A stretch of DNA of 64,000 nt from Tulasnella sp. 424. Lineage: Eukaryota > Basidiomycota > Agaricomycetes > Cantharellales > Tulasnellaceae. Position numbers and translations under genes: made by a program. Below are positions 10,901-22,223 of the stretch, in pieces (position 1 is the stretch's first letter; every line of letters starts with the position of its first letter). The notes below the pieces were generated by a model that saw nothing but the letters and a program-made list of their open reading frames with translations, did no database searches and was not told the DNA's origin. The DNA lies in contig WSUB01000179.1 of NCBI GenBank assembly GCA_019633425.1, forward strand, positions 1-64,000, in the 5' to 3' direction.

Positions 10901-13109
10901 GCGTCGTTTACCTTTCGCGTTGATGCTGTTCCAACTTTTGCGTTCGTCCTCTCTTGAGCCTTATCATTAATCCTCAGAACCTATCATATCCCCCCATTAT
11001 ACGCACCCCGCTCCCTCGTGCTGGTCCATGTTTTCATTTTTTCTTCTTTCGTTCTTCTGTTGATATGTACGATCCCATCAGCGTTTCTTTCTTCCCTTTT
11101 CCATACCCCCGCGACCATGATGTGCAGTGGTATCCTTCCTGTTCGTGTTATCTGTTCCCTACCCCATATACCTCGCCCCCCGATGTATCCGCATACCACA
11201 CACATGATTGGCCATAATATTAGCCCTTCTGTCCGATAGTTCTGCTGTATCTTTTTTGTCTCTCTACTTAGAATTGAACCGCATTTGACGGAGCATAGAA
11301 ACGCGTTTCCATCAATGACCTCCCTGAGCCAGTGGCAAAATGGACTCGTCGCGGAATACATCGCTAATTCAATCCTTTGAGCAAAGGCTACAGTGCTCAC
11401 GACTCTCCTTTCTACCCAAACTCGTGGTCGAGTTCAATTTGTTCCCTCATTAGCCAAATCATATTTCCAGCTCGTCAAAAGCGGGCACAAAGTAGAAACC
11501 CGGTTAAGACTATTGTGCCTAGTAAGAAATAAGAGGCTCGTGTCCTGGGAATCGTCAGCGGTCGTGTTGGTCGGTGTGCTTGATCAGTGGGGACTGTGTG
11601 ATGTCAAGGTCGTGTTTAATCGAACCTCTGTCTCTTTAAGATTGCGTCGATATACTTTACTGCTGTCTTGCAATTTTTACGTCAGCTTCCGACCAACTTT
11701 GACGGCGCAGGCCTTTCTTACTGTTTGCGGGATGACGGATCTTGTTGCAAAAAGACTGCCTGTCATTGCTGAGCCTCAGCCTCCTTTGACTTTATTTCCT
11801 TTAGCAATTAAAAGTCACTTGCAGGTATTGCAGATAATTAACGCCTTGCGTCTGCCTTATATGTTTTCGTCGCGGCGCGTTCGTGGTTGGTCCTTCCAGT
11901 CACTCTCTTCTTTCCTTTCTGTTTTGCCATTTTACACTCGTCAATTCAAACCTTTTTGTATCTTTAAAGCTGGCTCCGGGATTCTTGAACCACGATCGTG
12001 GATATTTCGCAAAACGGGGATACTCCGAAAGAAACACTTATTTCCGAACGCTTACCTTGAGCTATTTCAAAAACTTGTTACGCTTCCAGGGTCTCGAGCT
12101 AACGAACAGCGTAGAGTAAGCCAATTTACGTGGCATGAACGATGAAATCTCAACTCCCCGCTTGGACCAAACTGTTCTTCTCCTTTGCGGAATCGTCCGA
12201 ACGCTTTTGGTGTTGACTGGCGCAAACAGCAACCACGCACGCAAATCACACATCTCCTGTCAAAGGATATAGTCTGCATTGGTGTGCTCCTTTTTACCGT
12301 GGCGATTTCGGGCCACCAGTTGTCTCGTTTTCGAGGCTCATCCCAAAGCACAGTAACCGCCAAACCCGCACAGCTTCCACACGCTTTCTAGAGCACCAAG
12401 ATTCGATTAATACGAGTGACTTGATCCAGCTCATCTTCGAGGCAGTTTAATCGGGCCGCTCAATTCCTCGATGCTTAGTTCACTGGGAGGTTCCCCGACC
12501 CGTCGGAGCCAAGTGAATGCCAAGCCCTTCCATGCCGCGCCCTCACACGAGCATGGTAGACGAGTTTGGCCAATCATCCGTCTTGTCATGACCGTGATTC
12601 AACTTACCCCGGCCGCCGACAAGCGAGGAGAACTTCTTGGGCCCTTATCCAACGTGCTTGGGTCTCATACGATCTACCGAAGCCGGGGAGGCGAGCTTCG
12701 TGAGTATCGCCGGAGTTCGCAGTCTCCCACCGACTTCGTCCCGCTAAACACTCTTTTTGCATGTCGAAACTCAAGGAACCAGGAACAATTTCTATTAGGG
12801 ACGTGCTTCCTGTCCCTAATGATCCGCATCGGTCTTGGCGTGTTTCTTCGCCCTCCCCGACGTGCATTGTCTCCCAAGAATCTTTCCCACATACATTCAG
12901 AACTGCCTCTCGGGTCGAAGGCATCAGCAATCCGGTCGCCTATTCTTCGGTTCTTGGCATCTAAATCCATTTGAAATTTCAAGGTATCGGGCAGAATGCC
13001 CAAGGCATCGAATAAGCCCCCGGTTCCTGACACACTCCTTGGCTATAAATCTGGGTTTAGCAGCGTCTCAAAATCATCAGAGACAATCGAATCTTCAAAG
13101 TTCTCCTTC
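10901..13109. other. 2.2-kb intergenic region with no supported gene
   Basis: This lies between aminopeptidase P and the GH5 gene. The longest ORF (11393-12145, +, 250 codons) shows no domain, no splice-consistent neighbours and a composition rich in Leu, Arg, Phe and Ser unlike neighbouring coding sequence, so it is not called. The last 70 bp contain the GH5 TATA box. Confidence 0.5.
13044..13050 (+). promoter_or_regulatory. TATA box of the GH5 gene
   Basis: TATAAAT lies 60 bp upstream of the GH5 ATG at 13110, a plausible TATA-to-start distance for a regulated fungal secreted-enzyme gene. Confidence 0.55.
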
Positions 13110-15400
13110 ATGAAGTCCATTCTCTCTTCCCTTGTAGTTCTTGCTGCATCCCTCAATTCCATTTCCGCACAGATCGCGGTCGGTGGAGAGTGTGAGTAGA
13201 GTTCAGCTTCCCTAATACTACAGTGTGCTTATCTCTACTCTAGGTGGAGGATCCAAGTATCAAGGTTCTCTTCTCTGCGAAGATGGTGCATATTGCGCCC
13301 TCATTACGGATGGTGAGGATTCTGGCCCTTCTCGGATATGTTTAGCTCACTGACAGTGCTATTTGTCTAGATTGTACGTATGTTACGTGTACTCAGCTTC
13401 TATGATACTGACCCAACTTCGGCGCGCTGCACCTCAGACTATCAATGGTACGGTCGTCGCATCTCATCATATAAGTCTTTGAGCAGCGCCTTACTTATAT
13501 CCCATCCTACGAACAGTTTGAAACTCGAGGACATTTACGCCAAGCCTTCCATTAGCTTCATTCTGACCACATTGCCTACGTTCACCTTTGCCACGGTCAG
13601 ACCGACCATCGGAACCATCGGAACAGTGACTATACCGACAAGAACGCCGACGTCGACACCTTGCCCCACCGTTACCAAGACTCTCACCGTCACTTTCACC
13701 CAGTCCTGCTCCAGCACGAGCCCGACCACAACCACCACGACCACCATCAGTACCACTACGACCACTAGGACCACACCTACGCCAACCACTCAGACTACTC
13801 AGACGACTCAGACCACCACTACGACCAAGCCTCCGACCACGACCACTACGACCACCACTACGACCAAGCCTCCGACCACGACCACTACCGCAACCTCGAC
13901 CACGACCACTCTGCCTTGCCAATCACTTCAGCCAGAGGCCCCTGCAGGCAAGAATTTTACCTACAAGGGTGTTAGTGAGTAACCTCTCCCGACATATCTC
14001 AATGGACAACAGCGCCGATCCTAACCGCCTTTGCAGACATTGCTGGATTCGAGTTCGGCTGCCAAGACGATGTGAGGCAGTAATCTCCACATCACCGATA
14101 TAATCTGTATCCTAACCACATTCTACTGGCATAGGGTTCTTGCAAGCCTCCTAACTCGCCTCCTCTTACAAGCAAGGCCGATGGCTGCGGGCAAATGAAA
14201 TGGTTCTACAGCAGGGTTCGTTTCTTCTACGTGGGACTGTTTCTGCAACCTAATATTTGCCTCTGACCCTTCAGGGCATGAACACCTTCCGCCTCCCAAT
14301 TGGATGGCAGTACGCTACACCAACCCTTGGAGGCCCATTCGATCCTACGATGTGGGGCAGCTATGATAAGCTGGTTCAATGCTGCTTGGCCCTTCCCGGA
14401 GCTTATTGTGTCGTCGATATTCATAACTGGGGTTGGTGTTTTCCGCTTCGCTTGGTTCCCTTCTGCAAGACTAACCCAGTTCGTTTGCTTTCAGCTCGCT
14501 GGAATACTGATGTCATTGGTCAAACTATGTCGGACTCTCCATACATCAAGCTTTGGCAGGTATGTTTCATCTTGCACCCGCATTCGCTTTATTGAGGCAC
14601 TTACCCACCGTTTCAAAGATGATTGCATCATACTATGCGAGCGAACCTCGTGTAATCTTCGGCCTAATGAACGAGCCCTACAAGCTCAGCATCTCCGCTT
14701 GGGGTGCCACTCTTCAGAGGGTAGTTAACGCAATCCGGCCAATTGCACCTCGTCACGTCATCCTCCTCCCCGGTATCGAGTACGCGCATGCCGACACGTT
14801 CATCAGCTCCGGAACTGCTACCGTATTGGACGCAATCACGAATCCCGACGGAAGCAAGAACAATCTCCTCTTCGACTTGCATCAGTGGCTCGATAGGGGC
14901 AATCTTGGCACAAGCTCAGTCTGCGTCACTAATGTAAGTATCGTCCAGCCGCCCTTCCTCCTCAATCGGATATTTACACAAGTCATCGCATAGAACGTTG
15001 CGGTCTTTACTCCAGTCGTCAACTGGCTGAGGTGCAACAAACGAAAGGCGTTCCTGTCTGCCACTGGTGGCGGAAATGCTGCATCAGACAACTGCTTGAC
15101 GTTGATGTGCCAACAAATGTCGTATCTGTTCTCAAACAGCGATGTCATCGTCGGATATAGTGAGTGTTTCGAACGGTCCTACTCCCCTACGAGTACTAAG
15201 GCGATATTTAATCAATCTAGCCGGATGGGCGGCGGGATCGTACGATAGTAAGTCACGCCTGAGTTGCGGATCCAATAAAGTATACCTAATGCCCCCAATT
15301 TATTTTTTCAGCTTCATACATCTACGACGAGACGCCAACCTGGTTGGGCTCTCCTTGGTCCGACACGCCTTTGGTCTCCAGCTGTATGTACTGGCCTTAA
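13110..15400 (+). CDS. GH5 (subfamily 5-like) cellulase homologue with CBM1; nucleophile Glu replaced by Ala
   Basis: A secreted modular protein: signal peptide MKSILSSLVVLAASLNSISA, a CBM1 (CGGSKYQGSLLC...YCALITDDYYQC), a Thr/Pro linker at 13640-13920, then a GH5 domain. The GH5 part aligns from memory along its whole length with Trichoderma Cel5A: NIAGFEFGC, GMNTFRLPIGWQY, DIHNW, FGLMNEPY (acid/base Glu present), ITNPDG, FDLHQWLD (His present), MCQQMSYL, NSDVIVGY and LVSSC near the end. The family motif that carries the nucleophile reads TETGGG; here it reads SATGGG, with GCC at 15060-15062. In the CBM1 the first binding-face aromatic is Gly. The gene has about ten short introns and possibly a 3-nt exon at 13371-13373. 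All exons join in frame, so this looks like an expressed protein that may not hydrolyse cellulose. Confidence 0.9.
13725..13915 (+). repeat. Thr-codon tandem repeat (CBM1-GH5 linker)
   Basis: Repeating ACC/ACG triplets encode poly-Thr with two near-identical TTKPPTTTTT blocks. This is the O-glycosylated hinge between binding and catalytic modules. Triplet repeats of this kind vary readily in length. Confidence 0.8.
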
Positions 15401-15653
15401 ACCAAATATGTCTGCCCAAACAATATGTAATAGCGAAGAAATATATTCTGGGATTCGGGAAGGATGTGGGTGAAATAATGCGCAATTATATGGCCAGGTC
15501 CCGAGAGCCGCTTGCAACTTGAGAATAGCGACGGTAGCCGAGTGGCATCGAGTGTGCGAGCCTGAGACACGCCAACGAAACCAACCGTGGAAATTACACA
15601 AATCAGACTTTTGGCGATCACCAGCTTGATTGGCAGAGTTGTCCAGCTATCGA

Positions 15654-17185
15654 ATGGTGAGCCAGATAGCTTCAGTTCATAAGCATCGAACAACACCATA
15701 AACTAGATTACCATTTTTCTTCCAGGACTTCGGATCCTGCATCAACGACCTTCCTGACGAAATTCTCGCCGCAATCTTAAGCCTCACCATCGGAGATTGG
15801 TCACCGAGATATGACATCTGTCTTGTGGAGTTGACCTGCCGCCGATGGCGGGCGTTAGCGGAGTGTACCCCAACCTTCTGGACAAACGTAACAGCCTCCG
15901 AAGGGATAGATTATGTTCGCCAAGCGTTGATCAAATCCAAAGACGTGTCTATCGACCTTCTGTACGACTCGTGGAGGTCGAACGTGGAGTTTTCACAATT
16001 TATGATGGAAGTTGATCCCCACATTCAGCGATGGAGGTCATTGACAGTATACGAAGCCGTAGCGCCGTCCGATTTGGGCCGACTCAGGACAACGGTTGCG
16101 CCGCGATTGGAAACCCTCCACCTCTGTCAAACCTGCAACATTCCCTTCTTTGGGGACCAACTAATCTTGTTTGGAGGTGATGCATCTCCGACGCTGAGGG
16201 ACGTCTGGATTGAAGGATTTCCCATTCAGGTCAATCCCTCAATTTTGCAAAATCTCACCTCCCTAACTTTGAAGGATATCGAGAACGTCACACTCTCCAG
16301 CATTATGACAATTCTTGGCGCCTCACCCTGTCTTAAAAGTTTGGAGTTGGCCAACATCTCCCCTCTCGGGCCTCCTCAAACCAATCACGACCCAATCCAG
16401 CTCAACGAGCTCCAGGGTATCGCTCTCCATCATTTGGACCCTTCGGCTACCTCATTCTTCCTTTATGCGATCCGTGCCCCTGGATGCTCTAGCCTCATCG
16501 TCAACTATGCCCTGGACGTCGGGTCGTCTATCCAGACATTCCTCACGCCGAATCTCTCCCATCTACATTCCGCCATGCAACATATGGCGAAACTTGCAAA
16601 GTATATCGAAATACTACGACATAACCCGGAGCACCACGTAATCGCAGTCGGAGATTTCAGGCTTGGACTTGAAACGCAAGAAAATCAGCTGAAGGAGGCT
16701 TTCCTCTGGCTGATTCACGCCCTCGGTCTATAGGATCCAACCTAGGGGTTCGGCTCGCGTTAGGTGACCAGGACCCCGACGCCATTTGCATGCAACTACC
16801 AATCGCCCCAAGAGTCACCGAAATCGAGTTGTTTGGACCATCGAGAGGCAGCGTCCTTCCAAATTGGGTTCTCGCAGGCCTGGGGCAACTACGCGAGATA
16901 AATCCGCCCCAATGGACCCTTTCAAGATTGGAGATAATAGACATCCGTCTTGGGATCGAGTGCATGGCGGAGGTGGTAGAGATGTTGGAGGCACGGTATA
17001 AATTCGATGGGAGTGACACGAGGCAAACCAAGGGCACTCTTCCAACACCGCTGGTCGAAATCCATTTTTGGTACATTCCAGATTCTGCAGAGGAGGGCCA
17101 GCAAAAAGAGTGGTTCTTGAGGGTTCATAGGGCTGTTCCAAACACGAAGGTGTTCTGGGGAGGGGATCTACTTGCGTTCGAATGA
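15654..17185 (+). pseudogene. F-box protein gene with frameshift
   Basis: An N-terminal F-box (NDLPDEILAAILSLTI...LVELTCRRWRALAECTPTFW) is followed by a repeat-rich region (WRSLTV, LETLHL, LILFGGDASPTLRDVWIEG, LTSLTLKDI) like the five other F-box genes here. The probable start codon stands alone: ATG at 15654-15656 is followed at once by a 69-nt intron (15657-15725), and coding resumes as DFGSCINDLPDE. The first frame ends at 16733 (LIHALGL then TAG). The family C-terminal part continues in another frame from about 16736 (LGVRLALGDQD...VTEIELFGPS...KVFWGGD) to 17185. Removing 8 nt around 16729-16736 would restore the frame, and no intron of allowable size fits. It is probably a recent pseudogene or an assembly error; a shortened F-box protein could still be made. 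Confidence 0.7.
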
Positions 17186-17292
17186 TATCACGGTAGCTGT
17201 AGTAACCGATGCAAAGGAATGATCCGGTCTATCTAGCTTTGTATTTAATATCTATGACAAATCTGAGGGCAAATTCTGTGGCATTCGACCCC

Positions 17293-19270
17293 TCAAGCCA
17301 CAGGATCCCAAAGTAAGTCGGAAAGGTTAAACTTCATTTCTTTCGCAAAGCTCTCAGCCACTTCAAAACCGACATTGCACTTGAGCATCACGTTGTTGTC
17401 GAGCCTATCATGCTGGCCTATACGGCTAATGAGTCGGAGCTGGGTCACCTCGGTCAACTGTGAAGTGAGACGATTAGATTCCTTGAATAACTCGCTCAGA
17501 TGGAGCCACACAGACCATTGTCAAGACTGTTGCCCGGTGTACTTCAACCTCAGCTTCTCCCGGTTGGAGGTCGGTTGGATCGGTTTGGCCGTCCCCATGC
17601 TCCACCAGTAGTGCCCCATAAATAGCGAGAAGCCGTTCTAGAGTGAATGAATTCGGCCCTAGAAGGACTTGAGGCACCTGAATGGGACAGTTCGAACCGT
17701 CGGTTATCTCGAAAGCAAGATGCCAAGAGGATATATACTTTCGCAGCTTTCCTCCCAAAAAGGGCTTTCCCGGTGCTTATCCCGCCAGCTCTTCTTGCCC
17801 TGCCTTTTTTTATAACTCCATCCGGCACGCGCCCAAACATTCTCAGGTCTGTTCTAGCGGGGTTGAAGCTAGATATGTATGCCGCTACAAGGAGAAGTTT
17901 CTTCTGCCTGGACAGCGATGTGCCCAAATCCTTCCTCCTTGTGGTGTCATTGAGACCCGAGCTAGTCTTCTGAGACGACGAAGCCAAGGAAGCATTGATA
18001 TTCGCCATGGCGGGTGCGGAAAAGCGCTGAGAAAGTCGAAATGAAGGTTGGGAAGCCTGGGTGCGGAGGAATGATGTTGCGGAAATCGACCGACTGTAGA
18101 GGGAGGAGAATGATGATTGAAAACCGGTAACGAATTGTCGGATGAGAAGAGGGGTAGCGGAGTCGGGAGGGAGTGTTCGCTGAGGTATTTGTGGGCGTTC
18201 TCTCGATATGGGTTCGCCATCGGCTGTCTCCCTTTCCTCCGTGCTCCCATCCTGTCGGTCCTGATCTGCAGCCCACCAATCCTCCAACACAGGCCTCACA
18301 AAGCCCGGCCAGAATGCGTAGGCAAGGTACTCTAAGTCGTCCGAATCTGTCGTGTACGGCGTACATGCGTCGTAAAGCACTCCGAGAAAGGTGAAGTACA
18401 GCGGCTTGAGAACAGGGTCATACGCGTCTGAGATTGGTCCGGAGGTCGATGAATCGGGAACTGCGATTGGGAAAAGTGTGCCGAGATGGGATATGACATC
18501 CTGCTTGGATTGAGACGTGATGGATACCATGTAGGCTTCTGAAGACGTGCCGACGGAAGGTGATATCTCAGACCATGGGGCTGAGGAGATGAAGATAGTA
18601 GTGACCGGGATTTGGGCCTGAGTAAAATTAGAGCTTAGCCATGGAGAACAGACTAGAAGCGGTAAGCGCTGCCTTTCAGGCAAAGAGGCCAACTCACGAG
18701 TTCACGAAGGCGGGTAAATGGCACAACCAGCGTTGGAAGGGATTCGTTTAAACTTTCCACGTTCTCGAACAGTAAGATGAGGTTGGCGCCCTGTCCCTTT
18801 TTCCACGAGCCTATGATTTCATCATAGGTTGCTTTGAGTGCCTCGGTGAACGAGTCGATACTCTTATCCCACTTCGACGCATGTCCGTTCGACCACGATA
18901 CCGCCTTGCCTTTGGAGTCCAACTCTGGCTTCCAATTTGTCACCTCGTTGATTATAGCGTGAAAGAATGATTTTGACGTAAAATATTGACTACAGTCAAT
19001 TAAAACTGGCGTGGATTGAGAGGCCGGATTTTGGAGGTGGTCGCGAAGGAATGAGGAGGGCTTTGGTCTTGAGTTGAGAGGATCGTGAATGAAAATGAAA
19101 GGTGGAGGATGAAATTGGAGTAGTTCGACTAGCTGATTCAGTTGTCTAGTCGCCATTAGGAGCTTGAGTGTTAATAGTGGATAGCTGGACCTGCGGATCG
19201 AGTGCGTCGGCTCGTAGATAATGAGGAGTGTGTATGGACAAGTCGCGTTGAGGGGAAAGAAGGAGGTCAC
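17293..19270 (-). CDS. ORC5: Origin recognition complex subunit 5
   Basis: An ORC subunit that helps mark replication origins and load MCM. The N-terminal AAA+-like region is at 18653-19270 (PPPFIFIHDP, ILLFENVESL as degenerate Walker B, RLREL). A GTGAGT intron is followed by PVTTIFISSAPW. The C-terminal part has the family signature LSRQKKLLLVAAYISSFNPARTD, then after another intron GPNSFTLERLLAIYGALL, and a last exon ending LKCNVGFEVAESFAKEM...LLWDPVA. Where other ORC5 proteins have a P-loop, this one reads DPLNSRPKPSS with no GKT/GKS, so ATP binding is doubtful. The start is uncertain: the first ATG is at 19270, but an internal Met (MATRQLNQL, about 19156) would also suit the family. Confidence 0.9.
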
Positions 19271-20053
19271 GGTTCCGGTTCAGGTGCTTTTGGTCGACCT
19301 TCCCACGGTTCGTCCGCTAGCCCGCAATGCCCAGCTGCCAGCCTAAAGGTTGGTTGAACAAAAGCGATGAGCTTTTAGTAAGCTATATGCCCAGGAATGA
19401 TTCGGGGAGCGATGGACGCGTCTTGTTGGGCACACCGAAGACTTCAAAGAACAAGGGTTTCAAGTTTGAGCAGACACATTGCAACATAAAACGACGGCAA
19501 TAGTGGACCAGCCGGAAGGCATTCATACCCCCGGTATTTGATCCAGCCCCATCGCAAGTCTTTGACTCTGATCCATACTGCTGTCGGGACCAGGCGATCA
19601 CCTGAAAGTACTGTTTCGGTGAAACGTCTGAAGTCAACGACGAGGAATGTCGATCATTGGGCAGCATTTCCTCTCCCACCACCAGCGAAAGTCAAACTCA
19701 TCAAAGTTGGCGCGATGTGGAATCGGGAGAAAACGTCATGTCTGTTAACCTGTCAAAATTTATAACCCGCCGGGTGGTAGTATTAGCTGCCGAGCGAGAC
19801 GCAGTCTGGTCCTCGTCAAAGGCAACGAAATATAGCATCGTCTCTCAAGCCATCCAAGTTTGGGCTGTTGGATGAATGCCGTCGGCCGATCGCCCGCGGA
19901 ATGATGACGCTGCTGAGAAGCTTCCCTCCGTCTCACAGAGAGGACGTTCCAATTCGAACCGCCAAGCAGACCTTCATATTATATATCCGCCTCCTCTTTC
20001 GTTCCGTTCATCTCTCATCCGCTCTCTTCCCTCCCCAACACCTCTCCAAGTCT
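19271..20053. other. Intergenic between ORC5 and secreted-protein gene
   Basis: About 780 bp between two divergent genes. Only short ORFs occur and none has recognisable features. It must contain both promoters. Confidence 0.5.
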
Positions 20054-20111
20054 TTTATAAGACCGCCTCACACTCTTTATCCAACAGCATCATTACGCTC
20101 TTTAAACTAAA
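20054..20111 (+). promoter_or_regulatory. Core promoter/5' leader conserved with the copy at 60.5 kb
   Basis: TTTATAAG is followed by a C-rich stretch, the words CACTCTTTATCCAACAGCA and CTCTTTAAACTAAA, then ATG at 20112. Almost the same block precedes the paralogue ATG at 60554. Such close non-coding identity points to recent duplication or to a conserved core promoter. Confidence 0.6.
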
Positions 20112-21377
20112 ATGCGCTCTTTCATTACGATTCTCTCCCTCTTTTCTCTTGCCGCTCCATCAATTTTTGCTTCACCTGTTCCCGAATGCGTCACCGAGCT
20201 CTGCGGAAGCGCAGATCTCTTCAAGTCTTCGACCAATATCCCTACGCGATCCATCTCAGCACGAGCCATCGACGTCTTGACCAATGCTCAGCGCTTCGCA
20301 AGAGGACTCCCCCCCAAGAAGCCTAAACTCATTCAAGGTATTTCATTCATTCCCCTCCTTCAAATCGGTGTTGAGCTAAGTTGGGGATTCCAGGGTCTCC
20401 TGTTCGTCGACAACAACCATCCTCGACTCCCTCCGATAGCTACCGCGGTTATATCCAGGTTAACAGAGCGGATGGGTCCGGCACGCTTGGGTATATTTCG
20501 CAAAGCAGCTTGTCTGGCGCCCAGACCAGGTATCAATCCGATACCTCGACTGCCCTGATTGTCGATTTCAAACTTCCAGCTGGAGCAACGTCAGGATCGA
20601 CCCTAGACTTCACGATTGAGGTACGTTTGGAGATCGTCTTGCTGAGGATTGACTTGTTGATGGTCTTGTGTTCGGCCGCAGTCATCCGATTTGTCCGGAA
20701 ACTACCAGTATCTCGGTCTCGTTCAAGGACGTGATGATAACGACTCTGATATAGCTGCTGGCTCTTACCAGTACGTGCATCGATCTCTGCCTCTGCAGTC
20801 TTTCTGATCGCCGGGCACGCGTCGTTGACTCTAGGTACCTGTATATTGCTGCTACCGCGCAAAGTGAGTTTTATTGAATAATAAGGCGCTTCAGCTTCAG
20901 ATTTATCTGACTACTTGCCGTTATATCCAGCCGCACCAAACGCAACTCCTCGGAACGCTGGCAACTCGTACTCTTCGGCTACCGGCCGGTCTCGCACGTC
21001 TGAATCCGCCGTTGTAAGTGTTAACGGTTTGCGGCCCTCGTAGATCGCCACTAACTCTCGGCCTCGTCTGCAAGTGGTCCTTTGACGGTACTACCAATGC
21101 GATCACGGTCCAATGGGTGAACAGTGACGGCTGTAAGTTTCGTCGCAATTCCCGTACCGTGTTCAACTCACTCATGCTGTGACATAACCCACAGCTACGC
21201 CCACGACAAACACTTGGACACAGAGTACTGCTTTGTACGCCGGTGGCGACCAGGGCCAGTTTTATGCCCGGTACCCAGCTCCAGTCATTGGATTGGTGAG
21301 CATGCACGGTTGTTTTGATCCCCTTGAAGAGTCCTGATAACTCCCGAGTACAGACTTACAAGTTCGTACCGATCTAA
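20112..21377 (+). CDS. Small secreted protein, Agaricomycete family of unknown function (copy 1)
   Basis: The signal peptide MRSFITILSLFSLAAPSIFA leads into a short propeptide-like region with RFARGLPPKKPKL. After an intron, the mature domain reads GYIQVNRADGSGTLGYIS, then YQYLGLVQG, YLYIAATAQ, AVWSFDGTTNAITVQWVNSDGS and QSTALYAGGDQGQFYARYP, ending TYKFVPI. I recognise this pattern (GY[IV]QV...GY[IV]S, S(A)[IV]W..D..T..[IL]..QW[IV]N.DGS) as a common secreted Agaricomycete family with no known function. About seven short introns interrupt it and all junctions keep frame. A paralogue lies at 60554-61847. Confidence 0.75.
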
Positions 21378-22223
21378 TCGCGGAGACGCGACGATACCCT
21401 CCTATATTCGTATCTTTTATTCGTGGTATTTCGCGGGTCATTAGTTTAGCAGTGGGCTTTCTTAAACCTTTCTCAGGATACCCTTTTGTTTGTGTTCTCA
21501 CTTTACGTCGCATTCGAAGACATTTAAACCCATTGATGGCCTCGAGCGTAAAGCTTCGTCGTATCCAGCCTGCTGTCATACAGAGAATTTATTGCTACTC
21601 GAATCATTGCAACGAGATGTTGAGCTTCCCGCTAAATATTCAAGCTGAGCAGTGGGCAGTTAATGGGAACCTGACGGCTCAGTGAGCAAGAAGGCCGTTC
21701 AAGAACTGCTTAGCATATCTCAAGAAGATGCAAGAATGCTCTATCTGACGTGCTCCTTGAGCTATTCCATGTAACCCTCACCGGCGGTCCACGAACCCTG
21801 CATCCCCTGAATTGGGGATCACCATGCGTCAGTATCCACAGGGACAGGGGGCCAAAATACAAACACCCTGGGAGTCGGGAGTGGATTCCTGACGACGTGA
21901 GGAGTTGCCAGAGTGGTTTCGGGTTCGCATTGCTCGCTAAATTGATTTATCTGGCGTTCTTACGGTATTGAGGTCAATGAATAGTCAATTGAGGCGGACC
22001 TTAAATCAGTATGCATCTTCGAAGCCATTGCATGCAGTTTCCTATAACAGGGCACAGTGGTGGAGAAGGCAGTTTGAGGCTTGGGCTTTCATATTCTTAA
22101 TAATACAACAGGATCCTGCTCCTTGGATGTTATCGCCTGAGCTTTCCTAGGGACGGAAGCCACTTACTTCGAGGAAAGACGTGTCCCCAATCTCCCTAAA
22201 TCACACTTGAGTTCCAAATCCCG
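21378..22223. other. Intergenic, nothing recognised
   Basis: This lies between the 3' ends of two convergent genes (secreted protein + and BUD20 -). Only short ORFs without domains are present. Confidence 0.5.

Noticed and set aside
11393..12145. 250-codon ORF on the + strand
   Set aside because: No domain, signal peptide or splice-consistent neighbours. The composition is unlike neighbouring coding sequence.
13491..13922. Gly/Arg/Ser-rich minus-strand ORF opposite the GH5 linker
   Set aside because: The complement of Thr codons in the linker; not a gene.
15530..15600. tRNA-like A-box (GGTAGCCGAGTGGC)
   Set aside because: No B-box and no cloverleaf could be found downstream.
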